64,000 nucleotides of DNA, taken from Nonomuraea spiralis. Its GTDB lineage: Bacteria > Actinomycetota > Actinomycetes > Streptosporangiales > Streptosporangiaceae. Positions 35,650 to 43,726 of this stretch are shown here, piece after piece; position 1 is the first letter of the stretch, and every line of letters starts with the position of its first letter. The translations under genes were made by a program, and so were the position numbers. Below the pieces are notes generated by a model, which had not been told where the DNA came from, searched no databases, and was given only the letters and a program-made list of their open reading frames with translations. The stretch lies in NCBI RefSeq assembly GCF_014648435.1, contig NZ_BMRC01000002.1, positions 620,001 through 684,000 on the forward strand. The letters are read 5' to 3'.

Positions 35650-36606
35650 GTGAGAATCGTTCCTCTGCTGACCGCAGCCCTGCTCACCCTCACCGCCGTG
35701 CCCGCCGCCGCCCAGGCCGCGCCGCACCACGGCCACGACAGCATCCGGTACGCCTCCGTCAAGGGCTGCCCGGACAAGGACGGCGCGCTCAGGCCGTGCG
35801 GCCAGTGGCGGCTGGTCATGCACGACGGCGGCCGCCGGACGCTGCCCGACGCGCAGGTCGTCGCGCTCGACGCCAAGGGCCGGTCGAGCCTCACCTCGCC
35901 CGCGCCGATCGCGGTCAGCGGCGACGGGCAGCGCGTGGCGTACTTCACCAGGGCCGGGCGGCTGGCCGTGCGCACCCTCGACGGCGGCGTACGGCTGCTG
36001 CCCAAGGACGCGCTGCCACGCGTCGCCCAGTACGAGGTGACCCTGCGCCTCTCGGACGACGGCGCCCGGCTGGCCGTCGCCATCCAGAGCGACAAGCCCG
36101 CCCGGACCAGGATCTTCGACACCACCACCGGCGCCCTGCGCGGCACCGTGCCCGCGGACGAGACCGTCGTGGGCCTCAGCGGCGACGGCGACGAGGTGCT
36201 GTCCACGATCGAGTCCGACGACTCCGTCATCGACCTGGTCTCCCGCGACGACACCGGCGAGCAGCTCGCACGGGCCACGCCGCCGCAGGTCGTGGCCGCC
36301 AACGGCCCGCAGGCGCTGGCCGCCGACGCGCACACCGTGGCCGTCGTCGTCCGCGGGAGCAGGACCGAGCTGCTCACCTACGACCTCGCCACGGACGAGG
36401 TCACCGGCCGCAAGAAGATCAAGCTCCCGGCCGGCGAGCTCAGCATGATCGACTGGACCGGCGACACGCAGGTGACACTGCATCTCGTGTCCGGGTCGTC
36501 CAGGATGACCATCGTCCAGATCGACACCGAAACGGGCGCCGTCCGGATCAGGGACCGGTACACCCTGCTCAAGGACACCTTCGTCTTCGCCGCCTGCGGC
36601 GGCTGA
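35650..36606 (+). CDS. secreted propeller-like protein B
   Basis: 318-residue paralogue of the preceding protein. Signal peptide RIVPLLTAALLTLTAVPAAAQA, the same CPDKDGALRPCGQWRLVMHDGGR cysteine motif, and blades such as IAVSGDGQRVAYFTRAGRLAV and VVGLSGDGDEVLSTIES. I start at GTG 35650 (GGGGGAG eight bases upstream); GTG 35641, which overlaps the upstream stop, is the alternative. Translational coupling with protein A is likely, so the two may form a secreted pair. It ends with a Cys (FAACGG). Confidence 0.8.
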   Translation: MRIVPLLTAALLTLTAVPAAAQAAPHHGHDSIRYASVKGCPDKDGALRPCGQWRLVMHDGGRRTLPDAQVVALDAKGRSSLTSPAPIAVSGDGQRVAYFTRAGRLAVRTLDGGVRLLPKDALPRVAQYEVTLRLSDDGARLAVAIQSDKPARTRIFDTTTGALRGTVPADETVVGLSGDGDEVLSTIESDDSVIDLVSRDDTGEQLARATPPQVVAANGPQALAADAHTVAVVVRGSRTELLTYDLATDEVTGRKKIKLPAGELSMIDWTGDTQVTLHLVSGSSRMTIVQIDTETGAVRIRDRYTLLKDTFVFAACGG

Positions 36607-36644
36607 CCGGGTCGCGTCCACGGCGGGGCCGGGGGAGCCCCGTC

Positions 36645-37196
36645 GTGGATACGCTTGCCGTCGTGGAGGTTCACTCGACCAGGGCGATGGCCGTCAGGGC
36701 CGTCGAGCTGTGCGTGGCGCTGCTGCACGAACAGCCGACGGTCTCCTCGGTGACGGAGGTCCTGCGCCGCCACGGCGAACACGGCGACCTGGGCCTCGAC
36801 GACTCCGACGTGGCCGCGATGCGGGCGGCGGCGGCCCGGCTGCGCGACGTGCTGGGCGCCGGCGACGCCGGGGCGGCGGCGGGCCTGCTCAACGGGCTGC
36901 TGTCCGAAGCGGCCCGGCCGCCCAGACTGACCAGTCACCGGGGCACGACGTCCTGGCACCTGCACGTCGACAGCGGCGACGACGCCTCGTGGGGCGAGTG
37001 GTTCCTGGCCTCCTCGGCGATGGCCCTGGCCGTGCTGGTCGCCGACCACCAGCGCGTGCCGGGCGGGTTGTGCGCGTCGGCGGGGTGCGGGCGGCCGTAC
37101 CTCGACCTGGGCGGGGGCAGCCCGCGCCGCTACTGCAGCGCCCGCTGCGCCACCCGCGAGCGCGTCGCCGCCCACCGCTCCCGCACCCCCCGCTGA
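36645..37196 (+). CDS. CGNR zinc-finger (ABATE-domain) protein
   Basis: 183-residue putative transcription factor of the CGNR/ABATE type. The N-terminal ABATE-like helical region is followed by the zinc finger LCASAGCGRPYLDLGGGSPRRYCSARCATRERVAAHR, with the four Cys in place. The signature CGNR itself reads CATR, a common variant. Start GTG 36645 has GGGGGAG seven bases upstream; GTG 36663 is possible. Its end is followed directly by a short tandem-repeat array. Confidence 0.85.
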   Translation: MDTLAVVEVHSTRAMAVRAVELCVALLHEQPTVSSVTEVLRRHGEHGDLGLDDSDVAAMRAAAARLRDVLGAGDAGAAAGLLNGLLSEAARPPRLTSHRGTTSWHLHVDSGDDASWGEWFLASSAMALAVLVADHQRVPGGLCASAGCGRPYLDLGGGSPRRYCSARCATRERVAAHRSRTPR

Positions 37197-37197
37197 C

Positions 37198-37261
37198 CCG
37201 CCGCGTTCATCGGCCGCCATGGTCGTCGGCCGCCGCGTTCACCGGTCGCCACGTTCATCGG
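37198..37261. repeat. 16-bp tandem repeat spanning the MFS stop codon
   Basis: Four degenerate 16-bp units: CCGCCGCGTTCATCGG (37198), CCGCCATGGTCGTCGG (37214), CCGCCGCGTTCACCGG (37230), TCGCCACGTTCATCGG (37246). The rightmost unit contains the minus-strand TGA of the MFS gene; other units carry a TGA at the same place. Confidence 0.75.
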
Positions 37262-38400
37262 CCGGCACGGTGGAAGAACACGGCGACGGCCACGGCCTGG
37301 AGCGCCGCGCCGGCCAGCAGCGCGGCGCCCGCCGCATGGGCGCTCAGTGGCCCGGCCAGCGCCGACCCGGCGGCGAAGGACGTGATCTTGAGGCTGGCCC
37401 CGGTCGTGAACACCTGGCTCCGCAGCCCGGCGGGCGCCTCGCGCTGCCGTACGGCGAACAGCGCCGTCAGTTGCGGCCCCTCGCCCGCCCCCACCATCGC
37501 CGCCGCGACCACGGCCATCCAGTACGCCCCGGCGAACGCCCCCGCCCCGGCCGCCGCCGCCATGCCCAGGCCGATCAGCGCCGTGGACCGTACCAGGGTC
37601 GTGTCCCACCGCCGGGGGCCGCCGCGCCAGGCCAGGAGGCCGTTCGCGGCCAGCCCGGCCGCCGCCGTGACGGCCAGCAGCAGTGTGCCGCGCCCGCTGT
37701 CCCCGGCGAGCTCCAGCCCGAGCATCGGCGCCGACACCACGAACATGCCCGCCCCCGCGCACGAGACCATCGACCCGGCGGTCGCCCGCCGCAACACCCG
37801 GTTCCGCAGCACCACCCGGACACCGTCCAGCACGGGCGGCGGCGCGGCGGCGGTGGCGGGCACGTCGTGGGCGGGCAGGGTCCAGGCCGCGGGGAGGGCG
37901 ATCAGGAGCAGGGCCACGGAGACCGGCACGGCCGCCGTCCCCCCGCCGACGGCCGCCACCACGCCCACCGCCGCCGGACCGGCCAGCCCGGCCACGTTGT
38001 AGCTCATCGCGTCGAGGGTGGTGGCCCTGGTCAGCCGCCGCGCGTCCGGGCCCGACACCAGGGGGAGCTGTCCCGTCCAGCCGCCGGTCAGCGCGGGTCC
38101 GGCCAGCCCGGTCACCGCGGCCAGCGCCACCAGGACCGCCCCGGGCGCCCGGCCCACCCCGTACGCCACCAGCAGCAGGCCGCCCGCGTACCCGAGCAGG
38201 CACCCCGCGAGCAACCGGCCGGGGCGGCGCGCGCGGTCCAGCAGCACCCCGAGCAGCGGCCCGCCGACGGCCGCCGAGACGGTCAGCCCGGCCAGCAGCG
38301 ACGCCCCCAGCAGCGGGGACCCGGTGGCGGCGAGCCCGGCGACCAGGAGGGCGGGCCCGGACATCTCGTCGCCGGTACGGGCCGCGACCACCCCGGCCAT
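37255..38400 (-). CDS. MFS transporter (exporter-like)
   Basis: 381-residue major-facilitator protein, very hydrophobic and Ala/Gly-rich, with about ten to twelve membrane helices. The TM2-3 loop GVLLDRARRPGRLLAG is the MFS signature. Resemblance is to small-drug or metabolite exporters; substrate unknown. The start is unsure: ATG 38400 lies inside the right arm of an inverted repeat and has no ribosome site, while ATG 38364 (SGPALLVAGL) or GTG 38418 are alternatives. The stop codon sits in a 16-bp tandem repeat. Confidence 0.8.
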   Translation of the reverse strand: MAGVVAARTGDEMSGPALLVAGLAATGSPLLGASLLAGLTVSAAVGGPLLGVLLDRARRPGRLLAGCLLGYAGGLLLVAYGVGRAPGAVLVALAAVTGLAGPALTGGWTGQLPLVSGPDARRLTRATTLDAMSYNVAGLAGPAAVGVVAAVGGGTAAVPVSVALLLIALPAAWTLPAHDVPATAAAPPPVLDGVRVVLRNRVLRRATAGSMVSCAGAGMFVVSAPMLGLELAGDSGRGTLLLAVTAAAGLAANGLLAWRGGPRRWDTTLVRSTALIGLGMAAAAGAGAFAGAYWMAVVAAAMVGAGEGPQLTALFAVRQREAPAGLRSQVFTTGASLKITSFAAGSALAGPLSAHAAGAALLAGAALQAVAVAVFFHRAGR

Positions 38401-38432
38401 GTAACGTGTCAACACGAGCGAGACGTTACATG
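38398..38432. promoter_or_regulatory. long inverted repeat at the MFS promoter
   Basis: CATGTAACGT (38398-38407) and ACGTTACATG (38423-38432), perfect 10-bp arms with a 15-bp spacer. A TTGACA on the minus strand lies in the spacer. It fits an operator for a TetR-like repressor of the adjoining transporter, but no such regulator gene is next to it. Confidence 0.65.
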
Positions 38433-38513
38433 ATCCCTGTGTTAGAGGGGCGTGTGGGCGGGAAGGAGCTCCGGTGATCGTCCTGGGCGGGCCGCGGGTC
38501 CGTCCTGGGCGAT

Positions 38514-38555
38514 ACGCCCGGCCTGTACGGGCTGCGTGCCGTACAGGCCGGGCGT
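38514..38555. terminator. 17-bp hairpin between MFS and AlkB-like genes
   Basis: ACGCCCGGCCTGTACGG (38514-38530), 8-nt loop, CCGTACAGGCCGGGCGT (38539-38555), perfect. Followed on the plus strand by cttcgtg. No gene ends here, so it is either a leader attenuator or an insulator between divergent units. Confidence 0.65.
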
Positions 38556-38579
38556 CTTCGTGTCGCGCCGCAGGCCCAA

Positions 38580-38595
38580 TCGAAAACGTGTTTGA
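38580..38595. promoter_or_regulatory. LexA-type SOS box upstream of AlkB-like gene
   Basis: TCGAAAACGTGTTTGA matches the actinobacterial/Gram-positive SOS consensus TCGAAC-N4-GTTYGA at 11 of 12 conserved positions. It lies 10 bp before a TAGTAT (38605-38610) -10-like box and 23 bp before the ATG, so LexA bound here would block the promoter. Confidence 0.65.
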
Positions 38596-38617
38596 ACGAT
38601 GGCGTAGTATCGCTGCC

Positions 38618-39247
38618 ATGAAAGCCGCGTTCCAAGCATCTCTGCTGGGTCTCGACGAGGAGCTGGGCCTCGGGCGGCTCGGCGCCACGGTCCGGCGCAC
38701 CCATCTCGGCGACGGCGCCTGGATCGACCTGCGGCCGGGCTGGCTGACCGGGGCCGACACCCTGTTCGGGCGGCTGGCCGAGACGGTGCCCTGGCGCGCG
38801 GAGCGGCGCCGCATGTACGACCGGGTCGTCGAGGTCCCGCGCCTGCTGAAGTTCTACGACGAGGGGGAGACCCTGCCCGACCCGGTCCTCGACGAGGCCA
38901 GGGCCGCGCTCGACGAGCATTACGGCGAGGAGCTGGGCGAGTCCTTCCGCACGGCGGGCCTGTGCTTCTACCGCGACGGCCGCGACAGCGTGGCCTGGCA
39001 CGGCGACACGATCGGCCGCGGCGGCACCGAGGACACCATGGTCGCGATCGTCTCGGTGGGCAGCCCGCGCCCGCTCCTGCTGCGTCCGCGCGGCGGCGGC
39101 CCCTCGATCCGCCGCGACCTCGGCCACGGCGACCTGATCGTGATGGGCGGAAGTTGCCAGCGCACATGGGAGCACGCGATCCCGAAGACCGCCCGGCCGG
39201 CGGGGCCGCGCATCAGCGTGCAGTTCCGGCCCCGCGGCGTGCGCTGA
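38618..39247 (+). CDS. AlkB-like 2OG-Fe(II) oxygenase
   Basis: 209-residue Fe(II)/2-oxoglutarate dioxygenase of the AlkB family, expected to demethylate alkylated nucleic acid bases. The iron triad is visible in VAWHGDTIG (HxD) and WEHAIPK (distal His), and the 2OG-binding Arg pair in RISVQFRPR. An AlkB-like lid RTAGLCFYRDGRDSVAWH precedes it. I use ATG 38618, next to a -10-like box and SOS-type site; an upstream in-frame GTG at 38474 has an excellent AAGGAG but would add 48 low-complexity residues. DNA-damage control fits the predicted function. Confidence 0.88.
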   Translation: MKAAFQASLLGLDEELGLGRLGATVRRTHLGDGAWIDLRPGWLTGADTLFGRLAETVPWRAERRRMYDRVVEVPRLLKFYDEGETLPDPVLDEARAALDEHYGEELGESFRTAGLCFYRDGRDSVAWHGDTIGRGGTEDTMVAIVSVGSPRPLLLRPRGGGPSIRRDLGHGDLIVMGGSCQRTWEHAIPKTARPAGPRISVQFRPRGVR

Positions 39248-39301
39248 CCTCAGGGCCCCTGCGGCCCTGCGGCCCCGAGGGTCCTGAGGTCCGCCGTCCG
39301 G

Positions 39302-40357
39302 TCAGCGCAGGCGGAGGCGGGCGATGCGGCCCTGCTCGCCCGACGCCCAGCAGGACAGGTCCGGGGCGCACGAGACCGTGTCGAACGACCCGCCGTCGAA
39401 CGTCTCCCAGCGGGCCCCCGCCGAGTAGGTCACGTCGCTGCCCGTGGGCCCGACGGCCACGGCCGCGAACGGCAGGTGCGGCAGCCACGTCACCCCCGAC
39501 CGGTACGCCGGCGGCGGGGTCGCGGCGGCCTGCCAGGTGGCGCCGCCGTCCCTGGTGACCGCGCCGGCGTCGGGCGAGGGGTTGCCGGCCTGGTAGTCGC
39601 CGCCGACCGCGATCCCGCGGTGCCGGTCGCGGAAGGCCAGCGCGAAGACGCCCTTGGCCGGGTCGGCGGCCGGCACGGGGGTCTCGGCGACGGTCCATGT
39701 GAGTCCGCGGTCGGCGGAGTGGAACACCCGCGACCGCTCGGCCCCGCCGGTGGCGATCCAGGCGTCGCGCCCGCCCGAGGTCACCAGGCACTGCCCGCTG
39801 GCCGCGAACCCCGCCTCGCCGGGCAGCGCGTCCGGCATGCCGCCGGAGGGCCGCACCCGCCAGCTCCGCCCGCCGTCGTCGGTGGCCAGGACGCGGAACC
39901 TGCCGTCCACCGGGTCGCTCATGGCCAGGCCGTGCCGCTGGTCGAAGAAGGCCATGCAGTCGTAGAACGCGGCCGGTTCGTCGTTCCTGAAGGTCTCGGT
40001 CCAGGTGCGGCCGCCGTCCTCGGTGCGGTAGACGCGGCCGTCCGTGCCCTGGCCGATCGACAGGACGAGGGCGCGGCGCGCGTCGAACGCCTCCACGTCG
40101 CGGAACTGGAGGGCCTCGGTGCCGGGCGGGGAGACGTTCTGCCAGGTCCGGCCGCCGTTCACGGTGCGCAGGACGGTGCCGCCGGTGCCGGCGGCCCACA
40201 CGACGTCCCTGCTCACGGGCGCGAGGCCGCGGAAGCGGGCGGTCACGCCGGTCTCCTTGAGGTCCCAGCCGAGCCCGGGGGTGCCCGCGCGGGCGGGGAG
40301 GGGGGCGGCGAGCACGAGCGCCGCGGACATCACGCTCATCGCGATGCGAACGTTCAT
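39302..40357 (-). CDS. secreted BNR-repeat (Ycf48/photosystem-stability-like) protein
   Basis: 351-residue exported protein with signal peptide (MSVMSAALVLAAPLPARA). It carries several BNR/Asp-box repeats: TVNGGRTWQNV, TEDGGRTWTET, TDDGGRSWRV, SADRGLTWTV, TRDGGATWQAA. Such six- or seven-bladed propellers resemble Ycf48 or sialidase-like folds. No sialidase Arg triad or catalytic Tyr/Glu arrangement was seen, so an enzyme is not claimed. ATG 40357 fits the signal peptide; the ribosome site is weak. Confidence 0.85.
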   Translation of the reverse strand: MNVRIAMSVMSAALVLAAPLPARAGTPGLGWDLKETGVTARFRGLAPVSRDVVWAAGTGGTVLRTVNGGRTWQNVSPPGTEALQFRDVEAFDARRALVLSIGQGTDGRVYRTEDGGRTWTETFRNDEPAAFYDCMAFFDQRHGLAMSDPVDGRFRVLATDDGGRSWRVRPSGGMPDALPGEAGFAASGQCLVTSGGRDAWIATGGAERSRVFHSADRGLTWTVAETPVPAADPAKGVFALAFRDRHRGIAVGGDYQAGNPSPDAGAVTRDGGATWQAAATPPPAYRSGVTWLPHLPFAAVAVGPTGSDVTYSAGARWETFDGGSFDTVSCAPDLSCWASGEQGRIARLRLR

Positions 40358-40502
40358 GTCGGGCAAACTAACCCAACAGATCACAAGCGTCCATGAGCGC
40401 GCGGACCCTGCACGCCGCGGCCCTCGGGCGGGGGTGAGGGCCGCGGCGGCGCGAGGCTGGGGGGAGGCGCGGCACCCAGGCGGGGGTACGGGCGGCGCGG
40501 GC

Positions 40503-41387
40503 TCAGGGGGTCGTGCGGGCGGCGCCCCAGGTGAGGAGGGACTCGGCCGTGGAGAAGCGGCGGCTGGAGACCGACTCGCCCAGGATGACGCCCACGAGCC
40601 GGTGTCCCTCCTGCTCGCCGGCGAACGCCAGGCTGTATCCGGCCGCCCGGGTGAACCCGGTCTTCAGGCCGATCGCGCCCGGCTCGCTGAGCAGGCGGTT
40701 GGTGTTGCGCCAGCCGTACGAGCCGTGCTCGCCGGTCGCGGCCACCGTGTGGTAGCGGGTGCCGGCCACCTGCTCGATCAGCGGCACCTGAAGGGCCTTG
40801 GCGCCCAGTACGGCCTGGTCGCGGGCCGTGGACCAGCCGTCGCCCGCCGGGGTGGGCAGGCCGTCGGCGTTGACGTAGTGGGTGTCGTTCATGCCGAGCG
40901 AGCGGGCGGTGGCGTTCATCTTGGCGACGAAGCCGGGCACACCGGGCCCGTACGTACGGGCCAGCGCGTGGGCGGCGTCGGCGCCCGAGGGCAGCATGAG
41001 CGCGTACAGCAGCTCGCTGACCGGGAGCCGGTCGCCGGGCCGCAGGTCGGCGGTGGTGCCGCCGCCGTCCTCGGCGTATCGGGCGTCCTGCGCGGTGATC
41101 TCCACCATGTCCGTGGGCTTGGCGGAGTCCAGCACGACGTACGCGGTCATCGTCTTGGTCAGGCTGGCGATCGGCATGCGGGTCGTGGCGTCCTTGCCGT
41201 ACAGGGCGGCGCCGGACGCGGCGTCCATCAGGTAGGCGGCGCGGCCGTACACGGCGGGGGCGCCGGCGTCGGCCACCACGGCGGGGGCCGGGGCCACGGC
41301 GGCCTGTGCGTACGCGGGCACGCCCAGCCCTGTGACCAGGGCGACGGCGCCTGCGAACGCGGTCAGTCGAGCTTTCCGGTTACGCAT
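40503..41387 (-). CDS. D-alanyl-D-alanine carboxypeptidase (PBP5-like)
   Basis: 294-residue serine-type D,D-carboxypeptidase trimming peptidoglycan stem peptides. Signal peptide (LTAFAGAVALVTGLGVPAYAQA), then the three penicillin-binding motifs: SLTK (PIASLTKTMTAYVVL), SGA in place of SxN (LMLPSGADAAHAL) and KTG (GLKTGFTRAAGYSLAF). It lacks a clear C-terminal membrane helix, so it may be released or wall-bound. Monocistronic. Confidence 0.94.
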   Translation of the reverse strand: MRNRKARLTAFAGAVALVTGLGVPAYAQAAVAPAPAVVADAGAPAVYGRAAYLMDAASGAALYGKDATTRMPIASLTKTMTAYVVLDSAKPTDMVEITAQDARYAEDGGGTTADLRPGDRLPVSELLYALMLPSGADAAHALARTYGPGVPGFVAKMNATARSLGMNDTHYVNADGLPTPAGDGWSTARDQAVLGAKALQVPLIEQVAGTRYHTVAATGEHGSYGWRNTNRLLSEPGAIGLKTGFTRAAGYSLAFAGEQEGHRLVGVILGESVSSRRFSTAESLLTWGAARTTP

Positions 41388-41512
41388 GCATCCCAGGCTG
41401 CCGTCCGTTTTGGGGTGCTTGTAACGAAATGGGCGAAATTTCGTGACCTAATCGTTAAGAACGCCGACGCCGCCGGGGTATCCGCGAGGTAGATCTTTCC
41501 CGGCCGGACCGC

Positions 41513-41614
41513 TCAGCGGCCCGTTCGGAAGTCGTCCACCACCCGGTCAGCGGCCCGTCGAGAGGCTGTCCGCCACCCGCTCAGCGACCGGTCCAGAAGT
41601 TGTCCGCCACCCGC
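41513..41614. repeat. 34-bp tandem repeat spanning the glycosyltransferase stop
   Basis: Three degenerate 34-bp copies at 41513, 41547 and 41581, each beginning TCAGCG (a minus-strand CGCTGA stop) and ending CACCCG plus G/C. The rightmost copy encodes the true C-terminus (ERVADNFWTGR-stop); the other two lie past the stop. Confidence 0.85.
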
Positions 41615-42759
41615 TCCCCGTGTGCCAGCTCGGCGAACAGGTCCTCCCACATCGGCATCACCAGATCCGGCCCGTACGCCCGCGACGTAGCCGCCGCCGC
41701 CTCGCCCATCCGCACCCGCAGCTTCCGGTCGCCGATCACCCGGATCAGCGCCTCGGCCAGCCCGTCCACGTCCCTGGGCGGCACCAGCACGCCGTCCACG
41801 CCGTCGGTCAGCACGTCACGCGGGCCGGTCGGGCAGTCGAAGGCCACCACGGGCAGCGCGTGCGTCATGGCCTCGATCATGACCATGGGCAGGCCCTCGA
41901 ACCGGGAGCTGAGCGCGTACACCGACGCCTGGGCCAGCTCCCGCTCCAGCCGCTCGGTACGGCCGGGCAGCGTCACGTGCTCGGTCAGCCCGTGCTGCGC
42001 GACCAGCCCGGTGAGCTGGCTCCGGCGCGGCCCCGTGCCGAAGACCCGCAGCCGCCACTCCGGATGCACCCGTACGACCTGCGCGAACGCCTCGATGAGC
42101 AGGTCGAACCCCTTCTGCGGCACCAGCCGCCCGGCCGCCACCACGACGGGCTCGGCCTGCCGGGACCGCTCCTGGTCCACCCGGTGGACGGCGTTCGGGA
42201 TCACCACGACCGGCGTGTTAGGCAGCAGGCGCTGGTATTCGAGCTTGTTGGTCCTGGTCAGCACGGTCACCGCGGCGAACCCGCCGTAGTGGCGGGCGAT
42301 CTCCCGCCGGATCGTGTCGGGGTAGGCGGACAGGTTCATGTGCTCCTGGGCCACCTTGACCACGTCCGCGGGGGTGCGGCGGGCGGAGATCAGGTTCAGC
42401 GCGGGCCTGGTCGTCACCAGGATGCCGCCGCTCAGGCCGGAGACGTAGTCCATCGCGGCCCGTTCGACCCGCTCGGTGAAGTAGTCGGCCGCGAACTCGC
42501 CCCTCGGCACGATCTTCCCGCGTACCCGCCGCCACGCCCTGCGGCCGATGGAGTCGGGGCGCCGGCCCTCGCGCTGGTCCACCAGCGTCGTGAGGGTGAT
42601 CCGCGGGTCGATCGCGAACTGCGGCGCGTCCCGCCGCCGTACCAGGCTGACCAGCTCGACGTCGTGCCCGGCCGCGGCCATCGCGTTCGCCTGGTTGACC
42701 ACCGTGCGGATCGTCCCGCCCATCCCGTACGCGTGCAGCATCAGGTAGCGGATCTTCAC
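41581..42759 (-). CDS. GT4-family glycosyltransferase
   Basis: 392-residue retaining glycosyltransferase, probably GT4. N-terminal acceptor domain MKIRYLMLHAYGMGGTIRTVVNQANAMAAAGHDVELVSL. C-terminal nucleotide-sugar domain with VVIPNAVHR, VVAAGRLVPQKGFDLLIEAF, LPGRTERLERELAQASVYALSSRFEGLPMVMIEAMTHALPVVAFDCPTGPRDVL; the GFDLLIEAF and EG-x7-E motifs are intact. GTG 42759 overlaps the sulfotransferase stop by 4 bp (GTGA), so the two are coupled. Acceptor and sugar unknown. Its 3' end lies in a 34-bp tandem repeat. Confidence 0.92.
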   Translation of the reverse strand: MKIRYLMLHAYGMGGTIRTVVNQANAMAAAGHDVELVSLVRRRDAPQFAIDPRITLTTLVDQREGRRPDSIGRRAWRRVRGKIVPRGEFAADYFTERVERAAMDYVSGLSGGILVTTRPALNLISARRTPADVVKVAQEHMNLSAYPDTIRREIARHYGGFAAVTVLTRTNKLEYQRLLPNTPVVVIPNAVHRVDQERSRQAEPVVVAAGRLVPQKGFDLLIEAFAQVVRVHPEWRLRVFGTGPRRSQLTGLVAQHGLTEHVTLPGRTERLERELAQASVYALSSRFEGLPMVMIEAMTHALPVVAFDCPTGPRDVLTDGVDGVLVPPRDVDGLAEALIRVIGDRKLRVRMGEAAAATSRAYGPDLVMPMWEDLFAELAHGERVADNFWTGR

Positions 42760-43613
42760 GTCAGATACCCCCAGGTCCGGGAGATGGGCTTGAGGGGGTC
42801 GGGGATCTGCTCGGGGGCGGGCAGCTCGCGGGCCGGCTGGACGGTGCCCGTCCTGATCTTGTCCCGCCAGTCGCCGAGCCCCTTCTCCAGCACCCGCTGC
42901 TCGCCGTAGGAGAGCATCCGGGGTTCCCAGTCCAGGCGCAGGTACGCGCAGATCTCGCGGGTGACGCGCTCGGGCTCGGCGCTCAGCTCCTCGTACCTGA
43001 CGGTCAGTCCGGGCAGCGCGGACCTGGCCTTCTGCACGGCCTTCATGTACCGCAGGGCGTCGAGCGCGGCCTCCTCCGGGGTACGCCGGTCGGGGCTGGC
43101 CTCGTGCCAGGAGGTGGCGATGGAGGCGGGGTGGCGCAGCAGGAAGACGAACCGGGCGTCCGGCCAGCAGGTGGCGATGCGCTGGTGGGCGAAGGCGTTG
43201 GCGGGGGTCTTGTCCACGATGTACCGCTTGCCGCTGCGTACCAGCTCCCGGTGGAGCACCCGGTCCCACAGCAGGTGTTCCAGGTCGGCCTGGTTGTGCC
43301 CGAGCGCGTCCATGGCCTTGGCCGCCAGCGCCGTGTCGAACTGCACCCGCAGCCGCCGTACGTGCAGCTCGTGCGGGGCGTGCAGGTCGGGGTGGGCGTT
43401 CAGGATCGCGCGCAGGAGCGTGGAGCCGGACCGTACCGGCGACAGGAGGAAGACGGGGGATTCGAGCAGCCGGTCGGTTAGCGGATCCGCGGGCGGTCTG
43501 ATCTCGGGAGCGGGCGGGGGAGAGGGCTGGCCCTCGGCCCGTTCGATCTGGAATCCGGTGAACCTGACCAGCGCCTTGTTGACGTGCCGCTGCCAGTTCA
43601 TGGCGAGGGACAT
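42756..43613 (-). CDS. PAPS-dependent sulfotransferase family protein
   Basis: 285-residue sulfotransferase. The 5'-phosphosulfate loop is SPVRSGSTLLRAILNAHPDLHAPHE; the 3'-phosphate-binding strand and helix are ARFVFLLRHPASIATSW. A conserved KTPANAF segment follows RYIVDK. Such enzymes sulfate carbohydrates or lipids. Translationally coupled to a glycosyltransferase, so a sulfated glycan or glycolipid is a reasonable guess, unproven. Confidence 0.9.
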   Translation of the reverse strand: MSLAMNWQRHVNKALVRFTGFQIERAEGQPSPPPAPEIRPPADPLTDRLLESPVFLLSPVRSGSTLLRAILNAHPDLHAPHELHVRRLRVQFDTALAAKAMDALGHNQADLEHLLWDRVLHRELVRSGKRYIVDKTPANAFAHQRIATCWPDARFVFLLRHPASIATSWHEASPDRRTPEEAALDALRYMKAVQKARSALPGLTVRYEELSAEPERVTREICAYLRLDWEPRMLSYGEQRVLEKGLGDWRDKIRTGTVQPARELPAPEQIPDPLKPISRTWGYLT

Positions 43614-43726
43614 TACCTAGCGTTCCTGGCAGTTACCTGGCAACGTCATGCCCCCGACCAGCGCTCCGCCGTTCCCGGCGGGTCGTTCCGGCCGCTCCTC
43701 GCCGTCGCACGATCTCCCCGTACGCC

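Noticed and set aside
37198..37261. CRISPR array at the MFS end
   Set aside because: The 16-bp units are adjacent with no spacers, so this is a tandem repeat, not CRISPR. No array was seen elsewhere in the window.
38474..38617. N-terminal extension of the AlkB-like protein
   Set aside because: The ribosome site is excellent but the 48 residues are low-complexity and contain the hairpin; kept as a finding, not as part of the CDS.
41513..41614. Attachment site or insertion-sequence end at the 34-bp repeats
   Set aside because: Repeats are direct and adjacent, with no integrase or transposase nearby and no inverted termini.
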